Part shown: positions 48,436-59,100 of the stretch, in pieces
Layout: each line of letters opens with the position of its first letter
Numbering within the stretch: the stretch's first letter is position 1
From: Amphiura filiformis
Lineage: Eukaryota > Echinodermata > Ophiuroidea > Amphilepidida > Amphiuridae
Length of the DNA: 64,000 nt
Assembly: GCF_039555335.1 (NCBI RefSeq)
Contig: NC_092637.1
Location: 37,677,026 to 37,741,025, forward strand
Direction: 5' to 3'
Translations under genes and position numbers: made by a program
Notes under the pieces: model-generated
The model's database searches: none
The model's input: the letters and a program-made list of their open reading frames with translations, nothing else
What the model was told of the DNA's origin: nothing

Positions 48436-49235
48436 GGGGAAATTTTTAGTATATATCGTAACATATCGTGCGTTATTCATACAAAAAAAATCAAAAAAAA
48501 CAGTACTTACAATGAGGTTCACTGGCGAACCTCAACGGATTTAGACTGATAAAATAGTGCTTAATAACATACGTACAGTTTTGGAATAATTTGAGACATT
48601 TTTGTGTTTACGTGTAGGCCTAAAACCAATGACAACGTCAAAATTGAGCCAATCTTGGCCGGCCCCCCCTGAATTTTGTACATTAAGATTCTGGGACCCC
48701 ATCTAGAATACACCCTGGGATACCCAAATGTTAATGAATTAATATTGAAAACACATTCATCAGAGTTGTCATATTTTGTGGCTATCTCATCTTTCTTATT
48801 TGGCTCTTTATTCATTATCAATGCCACTGTACCAGCGCGTATATTATTAGTGGTGACGTCAGCAAGTCTTTTGGACCTTGGATGATCTTCAAGGACGGTT
48901 ATTCCATTCTTGAACTTTAAGAGCCATTTCGTTGCTGTTGAATACCAAGGACTTCATTGCCATTTACAACAACTGTACATTGTTAAAGTTTATTTGAATT
49001 TTCACCACCGTCGGGAGAAATTTCCATGATGACCCTGTATTCACTTCTGGTAGTACCTGTGAATTCATGGAGGCAGGCTTTCTTTGAAGAGTGTCCTGCC
49101 CATATACAGTGATGCAAAAATATATTATCATTGCAGTCATGTTTTGAAGGAACAAGCTTTCAAATGAGACCAAATTCAATACCGTGCGACAAAGTAACAT
49201 ACCGAGTTCTACGAACTTTTTGACCGGCCCTCGTA

Positions 49236-49510
49236 TCTTCAGTAGATTTAGAGGGCGTAATTATAAAACTATCTAGAGTAGATAGCAAAGTTTGAGTATA
49301 AATGTATCTTCAGTAGATAGCAGGGTATGAGTGTAAAACGAGCTAAAGTAGATGACAGGGTATGCGTATTAAAGAATCTGATGTAGATGACATATCTAGA
49401 GTAGATATCAAGGTTTGAGAATAAAAGTATCTTCAGTAGATTGCAACATGCAAGTATAAAACTATCTTCAGTAGGTAATAAAGTGTGAGTATCAAACTAT
49501 CTATAAAGTT
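49236..49510. repeat. AGTAGATAG repeat, right part
   Basis: Continuation of 46815-47389 beyond the mariner-like element. Confidence 0.85.
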
Positions 49511-49800
49511 ATAGAACCGTGACGCCGAAGTATGAAACACCGAGTGCATTAATAAGTAGGCCTACATAATCAAACTGGTGGTGTGATTATTGCGAATATT
49601 CGCAATAATTATTGCGAATATTCGCAATAATATTTCATTTTTTTTGGCACTAATATGCTTCCGTAGGAGCGACTTTTTTGGTCCGAGGTGGATCTATTTT
49701 TTTGCTAAGATGGCGAGACATTTTTTTATTTTTCAAAAAACTACCCAGCCCCCTTATATCTAATGGTGCGTATCCATAACCTGTGAATATGAATTAATAA

Positions 49801-50339
49801 CACAATGGCACATTTTAATACAATGCTGATGCACTGTATGCTAGTTAGGGAGTGTTCAGGAATACCTTGGGGGGGGGGCTGGAAAATATGTAGGGGGTCA
49901 TAAAATTGTTGGAGTTCTCAATGAGGGGGGGAGGGTTAAAAGGTTTTGGGTGTGTGAACAGGGGGGTAAAATTATTTGGCACGTAGAAGGGGGGTTAAAA
50001 TGTTCCAGTAAAACCAGAACAAACATACATGGCAGATAAGGGTATTTGATCGGGGTGCACCGCTCAGTCCAAACACAATGGCTCATTTTAATACAATGCT
50101 GATGCACTGTATGCTAGTTAGGGAGTGTTCAGGAATACCTTGGGGGGGCTGGAAAATATGTAGGGGTCATAAAATTGTTGCAGTTCTCAATGAGGGGGGG
50201 GTTAAAAGGTTTTGGGTGTGTGAACAGGGGGGTAAAATTATTTGGCACGTAGAAGGGGGGGTTAAATGTTCCAGTAAAACCAGAACAAACATACATGGCA
50301 GATAAGGGTATTTGATCGGGGTGCACCGCTCAGTCCAAC
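49801..50339. repeat. Tandem duplication, about 278-bp unit, two copies
   Basis: ACAATGGCACATTTTAATAC (49802) recurs as ACAATGGCTCATTTTAATAC (50080). Both units run through GGAGTGTTCAGGAATACCTT and the G-runs to GGGGTGCACCGCTCAGTCC. They differ mainly in G-run lengths, and the open frames on both strands are repeats of one another. Confidence 0.9.
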
Positions 50340-50690
50340 TAGTCCGACTACACAAACAGTCCGAAAATGAAAAACACTGCGCTATAGTCCGAAAAAAAGC
50401 ATGCGCTAGTCGGACTAGCACAGTGTTTTTCAAAATCGGACTAGCGCAGTGGTTTTCAGTTTTGGAATAGTGCAGTGATCTTCAGATTCGGATTAGCGCA
50501 GTGTCGGACTGAAAGAGTGTTTTCCAGATTCGGACTGGCGCAATGATGTTCAGTTTTGGACTAGTGCAGTGGTTTTCATTTTCGGACTAGCGGCGTGTCG
50601 GACTGGTTCAGGGCATTTCAGATTCAGACTAGGCGTGTCGGAATAGCGGAGTGTCGGACTAGCGGCATGTCGGACTAACACCCTGTACCC
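50330..50690. repeat. Irregular CGGACTAGCGCAGTG repeat
   Basis: About a dozen variants of TCGGACTAG(C)GCAGTG with TTTTCAG spacers. The related phrase GCTCAGTCCGACACGCCGCT starts again at 63896 and runs to the window end. Confidence 0.85.
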
Positions 50691-50743
50691 GGAGTATTGA
50701 ACGATTTATCAAAATATATCAAGTACCTGATCAAATCATTAAA

Positions 50744-51054
50744 GCAGTATGCAGACTCCGAGTATTAGACGTAGGGCCTATAATATTTGATGTAACATAT
50801 CTACGTTATTTAATCTATATAGTCCCATTCTAGTCCCATTCTATTTCCAGTAATGTTTAAGTTCTAACGAATGTTTGATGACGTAAAATCGATAATATGT
50901 TACGTATAATATCTGGTAGAAATATATTATCGATTTTACGTCATCAAACACTCGTTAGAACTTTTCCATTACTGGAAATAGAATGGCAATAGATTAAATA
51001 ACGTAGATATGTTACATCAAATATTTTACGTCTAATAAAAAGTCTGCATACTGC
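50744..51054. mobile_element. Palindromic MITE family B, copy 3
   Basis: GCAGTATGCAGACTCCGAGT at the left and GTCTGCATACTGC at the right; full-length hairpin as at 24780. It has a 20-bp internal duplication (TAGTCCCATTC) in the left arm. Confidence 0.9.
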
Positions 51055-51076
51055 CTAATGGATGGTTTATTAATAC

Positions 51077-51768
51077 CCCAGCAAACACAAAACGTTTTCG
51101 ACAATATTCGCAAATGGTTATAAAAGGTTGTCAGAAAACGTTTAAATGTCGGGTTATATAAAGGGTATATCAAGGGTATAAAACGTTTTCATAACATTAA
51201 TAAACATTTTATGATAATCTACTGCCAGCAAACACAAAATGTTTTACAGACAACGTTTAAATGTCGGGTTATATAAAGGGTATAAAAATGTTTTAATAAC
51301 ATTCCAAAAACATTTTTGAAAACTTGATACAAAACATTCTAAACAGAATGTTATTTTGGGGTTGAAAAATATTTTGCGAAAAATGTTTGCCCAAAATATT
51401 TGCAATAACGTTTTAAAAACGTTTTCATGACTTTCATATAACCCGACATTTAAATGTTATTAAAACGTTTTGAAAAAACCATTTTAAGAACATTTCTGGG
51501 TTTACTGGGTGCAAATATTTTAACATAATGTTATTTAAGTGTTGACAAAATATTTGGCAAAAGATGTTTGCAAAATTAGTTTACAATACCATTTTGAAAA
51601 CATTTTAGAAATATTCTTGCAGTGTGTTTTCATACAAAACGTTTTAAAACGTTTTCATGACCTTTATATAACCCGACATTTTAATGTTATTAAAATGTTT
51701 TTACCTAAACCAAAAGCCAAACTATAACTTATTTAAAACGTTTTTAAAACGTTTTTGTGTTTGTTGGG
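51077..51768. mobile_element. AACGTTTT element H, copy 2
   Basis: Starts CCCAGCAAACACAAAACG and ends CGTTTTTGTGTTTGTTGGG, in opposite overall orientation to 43191-43868. A second internal start (GCCAGCAAACACAAAATG) lies near 51224. Confidence 0.88.
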
Positions 51769-52646
51769 ACTGACACAAATAAAACATGCTTATGAGCTGC
51801 TTTATAAAATGACAAAACATTTCCACAATTCCACACCTTTTTCACAGAGGATGATTTAAGCACTTCCCACCACGCCACTGTGTTGACTTGCGGTTAGCAC
51901 AGCTGTGTGAGTGAACATGACACCACTGCTCGCACATTGCATTGACGGGCATGGTTAAATTTGAATTTGGACTGATATATTTACAATAAAAACGCATTCA
52001 AAATGCTAGTCGATTTCACATTTTATGTTACCTAGAGAAGGTGTGAATTATCCTTTATGCATACATCACTTTTGTTCTGAAATCGACCAAGTAATAATGA
52101 CACACGCACAATTCTTAAGAGGCATTATCTGTTATTTTGGAGAATTTTTTAAAAATGTTTGCCACGGTCAAAAATGGATTTCCTTTAAACGTTCATATTT
52201 GATGGACCTTGACCTGAAACAAACTCACATGAAATAAATTTCGGAAAAATACCCCCGTTGCCATGGTAACAGCCACATTTCCATTTTAGGCCTATTTTCA
52301 CAATTTTGCATTTTTCAGCAGTCAAATTGTCAAGTTTTGAAGCCAGTGTTACTAATATACACAATATATATGAGGTCACACGGGGAATGTGTAAATATTG
52401 TGGCGCGAGCTATAAACAGCCCATTCAACAATATGATCATGGCGGTGAACATGTAGCTTCTGTTTTGATAACTCTTGGGGTGAGAATCGTTCCGAATGTC
52501 CTGCGCGCATCCTACGCATCATGAAGAAGCTCCTACTTCCGGTAATACCGCACACAATTTATACTGGTGTGTTTATAGTGGGAATATCTCGCCACAATAT
52601 CCTTCGGTTGAGAAGGATATCGATGTACCGTACATACATATACTGC

Positions 52647-52860
52647 TACACTCTAAATTTCAAGGATTTAAAATAAATCCCAAGGGACTGTGATTAGGGA
52701 CCAATCAAGTGTTAGATTTTAAATTAAATCTTTAAGATTTAAAATTAAATCTTTTAGATTTATAATTCAAATCTATAAGATTTATTTTAAATCTAAAATT
52801 GATTGGTCCCTAACTACAGTCTTAAGGATTTATTTTTAAATCCTTGTAATTTAGAGTGTA
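52647..52860. mobile_element. TA-flanked MITE nested in the MULE-like element
   Basis: The body 52649-52858 has ends CACTCTAAATTTCAAGGATT and the near complement, TA on both sides, and an interior of AAATCTTTAAGATTT palindromes. It is likely Tc1/mariner-related by target site. Confidence 0.85.
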
Positions 52861-53129
52861 GTGTTTATAGTGGGCAAGTATCCGGATAATCTCTAACCGG
52901 GTAGAAATTGTACCGCAATGTACCGCATATCTGCTCCCACTATAAACACGCTCATTGATGACTTGAATTTGTGTGAGCTAGTGAAAAGGAAGCAGCTAAC
53001 TAAAATTAAGCTTTCAAGACTGAAGGAGATTTATATGAACACTTTTGCAGACACTTCGGGTTAACGCAAAATAAAAAATCACCAAATGTTGATAAAAGTT
53101 GTCTGAGGAAATATCTGTTTCAAGTAGAG

Positions 53130-53290
53130 GAGGGTGTTCTCCCTGGTTAAAGGTGTACGGGGGTGTGCCACGGTTTTGGGGGTACCTTAGCAATTTTGGT
53201 ATATCGATTAGTGGGTTTTCAGTGGAGACAATACGCCAAATTGGGCGCATTTGAGCAAAAGTGCCCATAGAAGCGCACAATTAGGACTAA
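53130..53290. repeat. Dispersed repeat, inverted relative to about 62040-62250
   Basis: Shared words: TTGGTATATCGATTAGTGGG against CCCACCCATCGATATACCAA, and ATTGGGCGCAT in both. Both arms are moderately diverged. Confidence 0.65.
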
Positions 53291-53496
53291 TTTGGGTGCT
53301 TTTTGGGTGTTTTTGTGAAAAATTGCAATACTATAGCTATAACTTTAATAAGGTGTCATTTTAAAATTGAAAATGTATCCATATTTCACTATTAACTCCA
53401 TTTATAGTGGCATCATCCATGTGGTTTATTCATGGCAGCGAGTTAAACAATATGAAACCTTAAGTGGGACATGCGTTGAATTTTGAATAGGGTACC

Positions 53497-54299
53497 TGCA
53501 GGTAATATGGGACCATTAAGGACGTTTAGCTTATGTGCATAAAAACTATAGAAGATATGCCCAAAAGAGATTGTTATGATGAACAACCTGTCCTTTAAGA
53601 TTAATAAAACAGGCAATGTTACCTTGTTTTTATGTTTGTTTGGACGCTATGACGTCAAAATGACGTCATCGTCAAGTGTCCCATATTACCTGCATGTGCA
53701 GGTAATATGGGACACTGTGTTATCTCTATGGTGAAAATCAAAAGTTCAGAAAATCACTCTTTTGTTCTAAAAACATTTTTGTTACATGATTTTGAATGTT
53801 AAATGCAAATTTCTACAAGAAAATTCAATTTTCTAAATAGTTTTGCTTTTCGCATTGACAATGTACACAATTTCCTATGTGTCCCATATTACCTGCACCC
53901 ATTCAGTTGAAAATCAGAGAAAATAATCATTTATAAAAGGAAAGTGCCACTTGTCAGTGGAATTTTACCTGCTGATAAGCTTAACCCATCACCTAAAGAT
54001 CATAAAAAATGACAAATGCCCCCTCAGTACCAGAGTTTTTGGATACACAGTCATAAAATGTGACGTCATTGATTTTATATCAGGCCAAAAAAACGACATA
54101 ATTTTTTGGGTAATTTCACTCTTTTTGGCATTGATTTCCAAGAGTTTGATACACAGACTCCAAAACTGCATTTCTAGAAGCACAATTGATGTCTCTAAAC
54201 ACTTCACAAATCAACTTAAAGTGTTTACCTTCTCTAAGCTACTTTTTGTTAAAATGAAAACAGGTGTCCCATATTACCTGCTGTCCCATATTACCTGCA
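53497..54299. repeat. Recurring 17-bp phrase GTCCCATATTACCTGCA
   Basis: Six copies in both orientations: 53497-53513 (inverted), 53678-53694, 53697-53713 (inverted), 53881-53897, 54266 and 54283-54299. The pair at 53678-53713 is a perfect palindrome. Spacer sequences are unrelated. Confidence 0.9.
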
Positions 54300-55930
54300 C
54301 CTACCCTATATGAGGTAATATCTGGCAATACTGCATAGAAGGAAATATTTTCCGAACTCAAATTTAGAATTTAAATTCACGTACTAAGTGTTATTAGGTT
54401 AATTTTTAACCTTAATATTGTTCATTCCACAACAATTTTATGGCTGTGTACTATTGTAAAAAGCTGGAAATATCTAAATTGTCATATTAAACGCCATCGA
54501 TGGCAACACCCATATGGCTTAGAATAACACTGACCATTCCAGATGATCAAATTGATTATGAAATTAACTTTCGTTCTAATAAGATACGTTCCGTATGAAG
54601 GTGAAGTTTCATTTTCATATCATTTATCATGCATGCCATGGTATTTTGGTATTTTTAAGACTTATAAAAAGTTAAAAATATCCACATCTCACAATTAAAC
54701 CCCAACTATGGCAACACCCATGTGGTTTAGAACAACACTGATCATTATAACTGATCAAATTTGATATGGAAAAACTCTCTTTCTAATAAATGTTCCTTGA
54801 AAGGGTGAAGTTTCATTTTCACATCATTTAACTTAAGGTGACACTTGTGTTGAATTTCGAAAAATAGGAAAATGTCTGGCAACACTGTATATACAGATAC
54901 GTTTTCCCCAAGCTCAAATGTATTTTTTTCATAAGACCAATGTATCATCTCAACATGCTGTGGTCGATGTTGAAATCGGAGCACTACCATATGGTTTATG
55001 AGCTATACAAAGTTGGTATATTTTCATATTTTGAAAAAATTGAAAAACACCCCTATTTCAAATAAATGGTACAACCCACCCTGACATCTGGTGATTATTT
55101 TTATACTTTCAATGCGGCATCTAAGGTTTGACCTATTCATACCTTATAAAGAAAATATTATATATATATTGTGTATATTAGTAACACTGACTTCAAAACT
55201 TGACAATTTGACTGCTGAAAAATGCAAAAATTGTGAAAATAGGCCTAAAATATAAATTCGGCTGTTACTATGGCAACGGGGGTATTTTTCCGAAATTTAT
55301 CCCATATGTGTTAGTTTGAGGTCAAGGTCCATCCAATATGAAAGTATAAAGAAAATTTATTTTTTGACCGTGGCAACATTATTCTCAAAAATAACAGATA
55401 GTTCCTCTTAAACAACATCTTTTGCACAGAATTCAATGGGATTTGAAAAGTGGCAGTTGAAACTCTAGTGATAACACGTTTGCAGTGCATGATGGGGCTT
55501 CCTTAAATCATCCTCTGCCTTTTTCAATGACGTGGGTACAATTTCACTGCACATGAAAACAAGTTTTAGTATTGTTAGTTTAATATGTTTCCCTTGTCCT
55601 TTGATGAAGAGTAGTACATTATAAGGGGGGGGGTCAAAATATTTTGTACCTAATATAGGCGTTGAGTCACTTATGACTCAAGAGTTTTGAACGTTTTGTA
55701 AAACGAAGGACATAATTGTCTAGTATTATAACTAACCGTCCCTTGGATGTGCAATGACGTCATAGTTTTCACAAGAAACATTTAGAATTCCCTACAATTT
55801 GTCACGGTAGGTTAATCATGCGATTCCTTTGAAATCACACATCCAAATAAATTCATAAAATAAATCGTACATGAAGTATTATAGGACCGTATACAAAATC
55901 CTGTGTAAAACGATATAAATTTCACAAAGC

Positions 55931-56136
55931 ATGTTTCCGCAAATATTTTTGACTTTGATTTCATTCCTGGCTTTTCTATGTGTCAATAAGGCACTTGAAT
56001 TGGATATTTTACCTGTGTCCAAGCCTCGGTTTCTCGGAGTGGATCGTCATGGACTCCAGTACAAATACTACAAGTGGCGAAAAAGTGTGTGCTCCTTGGT
56101 CAATGCAACGATAGCCACAATACTGAGTTTCATAAG
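55931..56136 (+). CDS. Gene 2 exon 1
   Basis: Residues 1-68 plus two bases of codon 69; donor GTAGGT. It contains the N-terminal hydrophobic segment (IFLTLISFLAFLCV) and the second one. Confidence 0.8.
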
Positions 56137-59100
56137 GTAGGTTTGTTTTTCACTTTATATGTTAGGCCAACTGAAAAATACCAGAAGTTGATCGTCCCCG
56201 CCCTCGTCCTTTTTTGAGGTCGCTTCAGTTTAAGTTTTAGTTTAAAAAAAGATGTTTCTGAAGTTGAGATGCTGCCTATAGCCTTGACATAAAGAGTTTG
56301 TAATGTTAGTGATCATCAGAGGAAACTACGGTACCCTACCAGAATCTTAATAAAAAAAAAAAATAAAAAAAACATACGGGCTAAATATGGGTATTTATAC
56401 TTCTCTTTTTGAAAACATAAACAAAACAAAAAACAACAAAAACCCGGACGATCAACTGGTGTAAATTTTCAAGCAACATTTATTATTGGCAAACGAGTGG
56501 ATGCGACTAGAGTTGGGCAAGTGCACTTACCCTAAATCTGGCACTTTAAAAAAAATTTCACATAGCCTACTATTCAACTTTGAATAAACAATCATGTAAA
56601 CTTAACTATTTAAAATCTTCTATGTTTAAGTAGAAACCAAATTATGAGTTATAAGTCTACCATGTTTCCAACTCCGCTGGTATATACGCACGTGGGTCGA
56701 CAACGCGACGTTGCATGCGATTGTAATCGATGCGGAGTAACTCCTCACCTGTCACTGCGTTAACGTGGCAGTTCCAATAAGTCTGCTTTACAATACATGA
56801 TTTTCACGGCTTTGCTCATGTGAGAGGTTATACGGAAATTCGTGTTTTGCAAGTTTTTAAAGTGTAGTCCCTATGCACCCGAACACACCTTTCGTACACA
56901 ACACTTAACAGACCGTTATTCTGAAGGACCATTATTCTGAAGGGTTATTAGTCCGAAGGTTCATTATAAAGGACTATTACTCCGAATTTACAACAAGGTT
57001 CGTTATTCCGAAGGATCAATACTCAGAATGTACGTTATTCTGAAGAGTCGTTACTCCTAACGATCGGTTAATTCGAAGTATCCCTTCAGAATGACAACCT
57101 TGTCGTAAATTCGGAATAATGACTCTTTGGAGTAAATTCATGCCTTCCGTATATTAGGCCTACCCTTAGTTTTAACGGTCCTTCAGAATAACGAAGCTAA
57201 GGCCTATAATATCACTTTGGCAAGTCTTACAATTTTGCGGGAAAGATTGATCGTGTCGCCCGCTTTGCATGTATGGCCCTGCAACATGTCCATGAAGAAC
57301 GGCCTGTACGATGTTTATGTGTTGAACACAGTTCTATTTTGTTTCACTATGTATTTGAAGTGATTTTTAGAGGTATATTTCGGGGGTATAGGCCTACTTA
57401 CCAATCGAAAACTCTTTTTTTTCTCTTATAGTTTACCTTCGTGGACATTAACATATTCGGATTTACTTACACGATATACGACTTCAGGTGAAATCACTTT
57501 GCTTGTAGCGACGGGTAAGTTCGACACGATAAAAGGAAGTAATGACCATTTTTAATTGGGTAAAGACCCCAGTTTTTATTCGATGGTTATTCTCATCAAC
57601 CCATATAGTTAAGTCAAAAACCTCAATTCCTTTGAATCCTTGTGCTCGACATACCCGAAAAAGTGTATCTGTGCATGATTATAGGTGCTCTGGTTCAAAA
57701 CTTAAATTTTCAAAATGGTGGCGCCGGCCATTTTGGATTTTGGCCTCTAGCGAAAAATGCAGGGATTTTCGCGAGGGACATGGGGGCTATTTTTTTTCTA
57801 AATGGTCCATAGAAGTCGAATCAATCGTCAAACCTTACTAGCCAGAGAGTGGTCACGGAATTGAGGTTTTTGACTTAACTACTAGCCTCCTGACTTTTAT
57901 TAGTAAGCCCTACCTTTTCAAATGCTTTTTATTGCTTAAAAATACAAGTATCCTTCTTAAAGGGAGTTTCCGGCAATCATAACAGTATGCCTTATATTTA
58001 AGAAAAATAATTATCAAGCACGAATCACATTGTTTTATTTAAAACAAACTCATGTTGACCATAAAAACGAATAAAAACAGCCGGCTCTCAACACGCGATA
58101 TTAAAAATTCCCGCGCCGAAATTGTCTAAGTGCAATGACGTAATGGTTATTTGTGTTCAATTGTCGTCAGCCTTCATTGTAATAATTTCGGCGCCCGGGA
58201 ATTTTGAATATCGCGTGTTGAGAGACGGAATGACGTTTTTATTAGTTTTTATGGTTACTACGAGTTTGTTTTAAATAAAACCACGTGATTCGTGCTTGAT
58301 AATTATTTTTCTTACATACAGCCTATCTAAAAAAAAATTGTGCAAGTGAAGAGCGCCCTCTATGGCAATTAGAAAATACCGTTGTGACATGATGCTTATA
58401 CATCAACTTCAAGGGCGTAGACTTAGCTGTCAAATGCCGTTTGTTCTGTTCAATTTGCTTGTTTTAATCTCGCGATATGTTTAGTTAACAACGAAAGGGT
58501 AAAATCACAATTGCGCCACTTTTACTAGGGAAGATCAAGAGGACTGTACATGTAAATCAATGATATCATCAAGTTTCTCAACAGCTCCTTCGTGAAATCA
58601 AAAGAATGCATCAATTATACAACAATAAAAATTGGTTTTACTGTTTTTACTTTTTTTTTTATCATGATACAGGTATTATATGATTCTCTTTTTTCTTTTT
58701 CCACTTAAAACAGATTAAAAGAGAAATAGATATTTCATATTCTACTGTAAAATTAAATACAGTCATGTGCATGTCAATGATTTTATCATGGTAGGCCTAT
58801 ATACTGTTTTCTTTGTCACTCAAGACATGTTAAAAGATATTGCAAACTTATAGGTTAATGAACGCGGAGTGGGACCCGGAAGGGGGGGGGGGGTGCTTAG
58901 ACGCATCAACATCATGCACCGGCTATCATTGATTTACGTGTGCAGCCCTCTTGCCTAGTAAAAGTGGCACAATTGTGATTTTACCATTTCGTTGTTAACT
59001 AAACATATCTCGAGATTAAAACAAGCGAATTGAACAGAACAAACGGCATATGAGAGCTAAGACTCCGCCCTTGACGTTGATATAAGATCAACGGATCATC

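Larger units (their letters stand above)
47390..49235. mobile_element. Mariner-like element, TA target site, 1.84 kb
   Basis: The body 47392-49233 has 28-bp inverted ends (starting CGAGGGGCGGTCAATAAGTT) with two mismatches, and TA on both sides. Such ends are typical of mariner elements. The flanking host repeat, if the insert is ignored, reads AAAAGTATCTTCAGTAGAT, which occurs uninterrupted elsewhere in the same repeat. A C-terminal transposase fragment is present at the left end; the rest of the interior is unrelated or decayed and holds a tRNA-like SINE head. Confidence 0.85.
46527..49665. mobile_element. Composite inverted-end element with palindrome arrays
   Basis: The left boundary TACGGAAGCATATTAGTGC (46527-46545) recurs inverted at the right (49647-49665). 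Next to each end is an A- or T-run, then an array of the palindrome ATTGCGAATATTCGCAAT. Further in, both sides carry AGTAGATAG repeats. A mariner-like element (47392-49233) sits in the middle. Without it the unit would be about 1.3 kb. Confidence 0.75.
51836..55526. mobile_element. MULE-like 3.67-kb element with 9-bp target duplication CCTTTTTCA
   Basis: The body 51845-55517 begins CAGAGGATGATTTAAG and ends with its complement. The exact direct repeat CCTTTTTCA lies at 51836-51844 and 55518-55526. Long inner inverted arms pair about 52190-52380 with 55150-55360 (shared CAAATTGTCAAGTTTTGAAG and complement). Nine-base duplications and long inverted arms fit Mutator-like elements. No transposase was recognised: the longest inner open frame (53951-54313, 120 codons) has no known motif, so it is nonautonomous or carries unrelated cargo. 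A 372-bp derivative is at 19612-19983. Confidence 0.85.

Noticed and set aside
48042..48449. 135-codon open frame on the + strand
   Set aside because: It runs across the tRNA-like SINE head in antisense and has no recognisable domain.
53951..54313. 120-codon open frame in the MULE-like element
   Set aside because: No family motif, AT-rich composition, and it contains the repeated GTCCCATATTACCTGC phrases; probably chance.
57542..57841. 99-codon open frame in gene 2 intron 2
   Set aside because: It spans one arm of an inverted-repeat element, has no domain, and lies between well-supported exons of gene 2.
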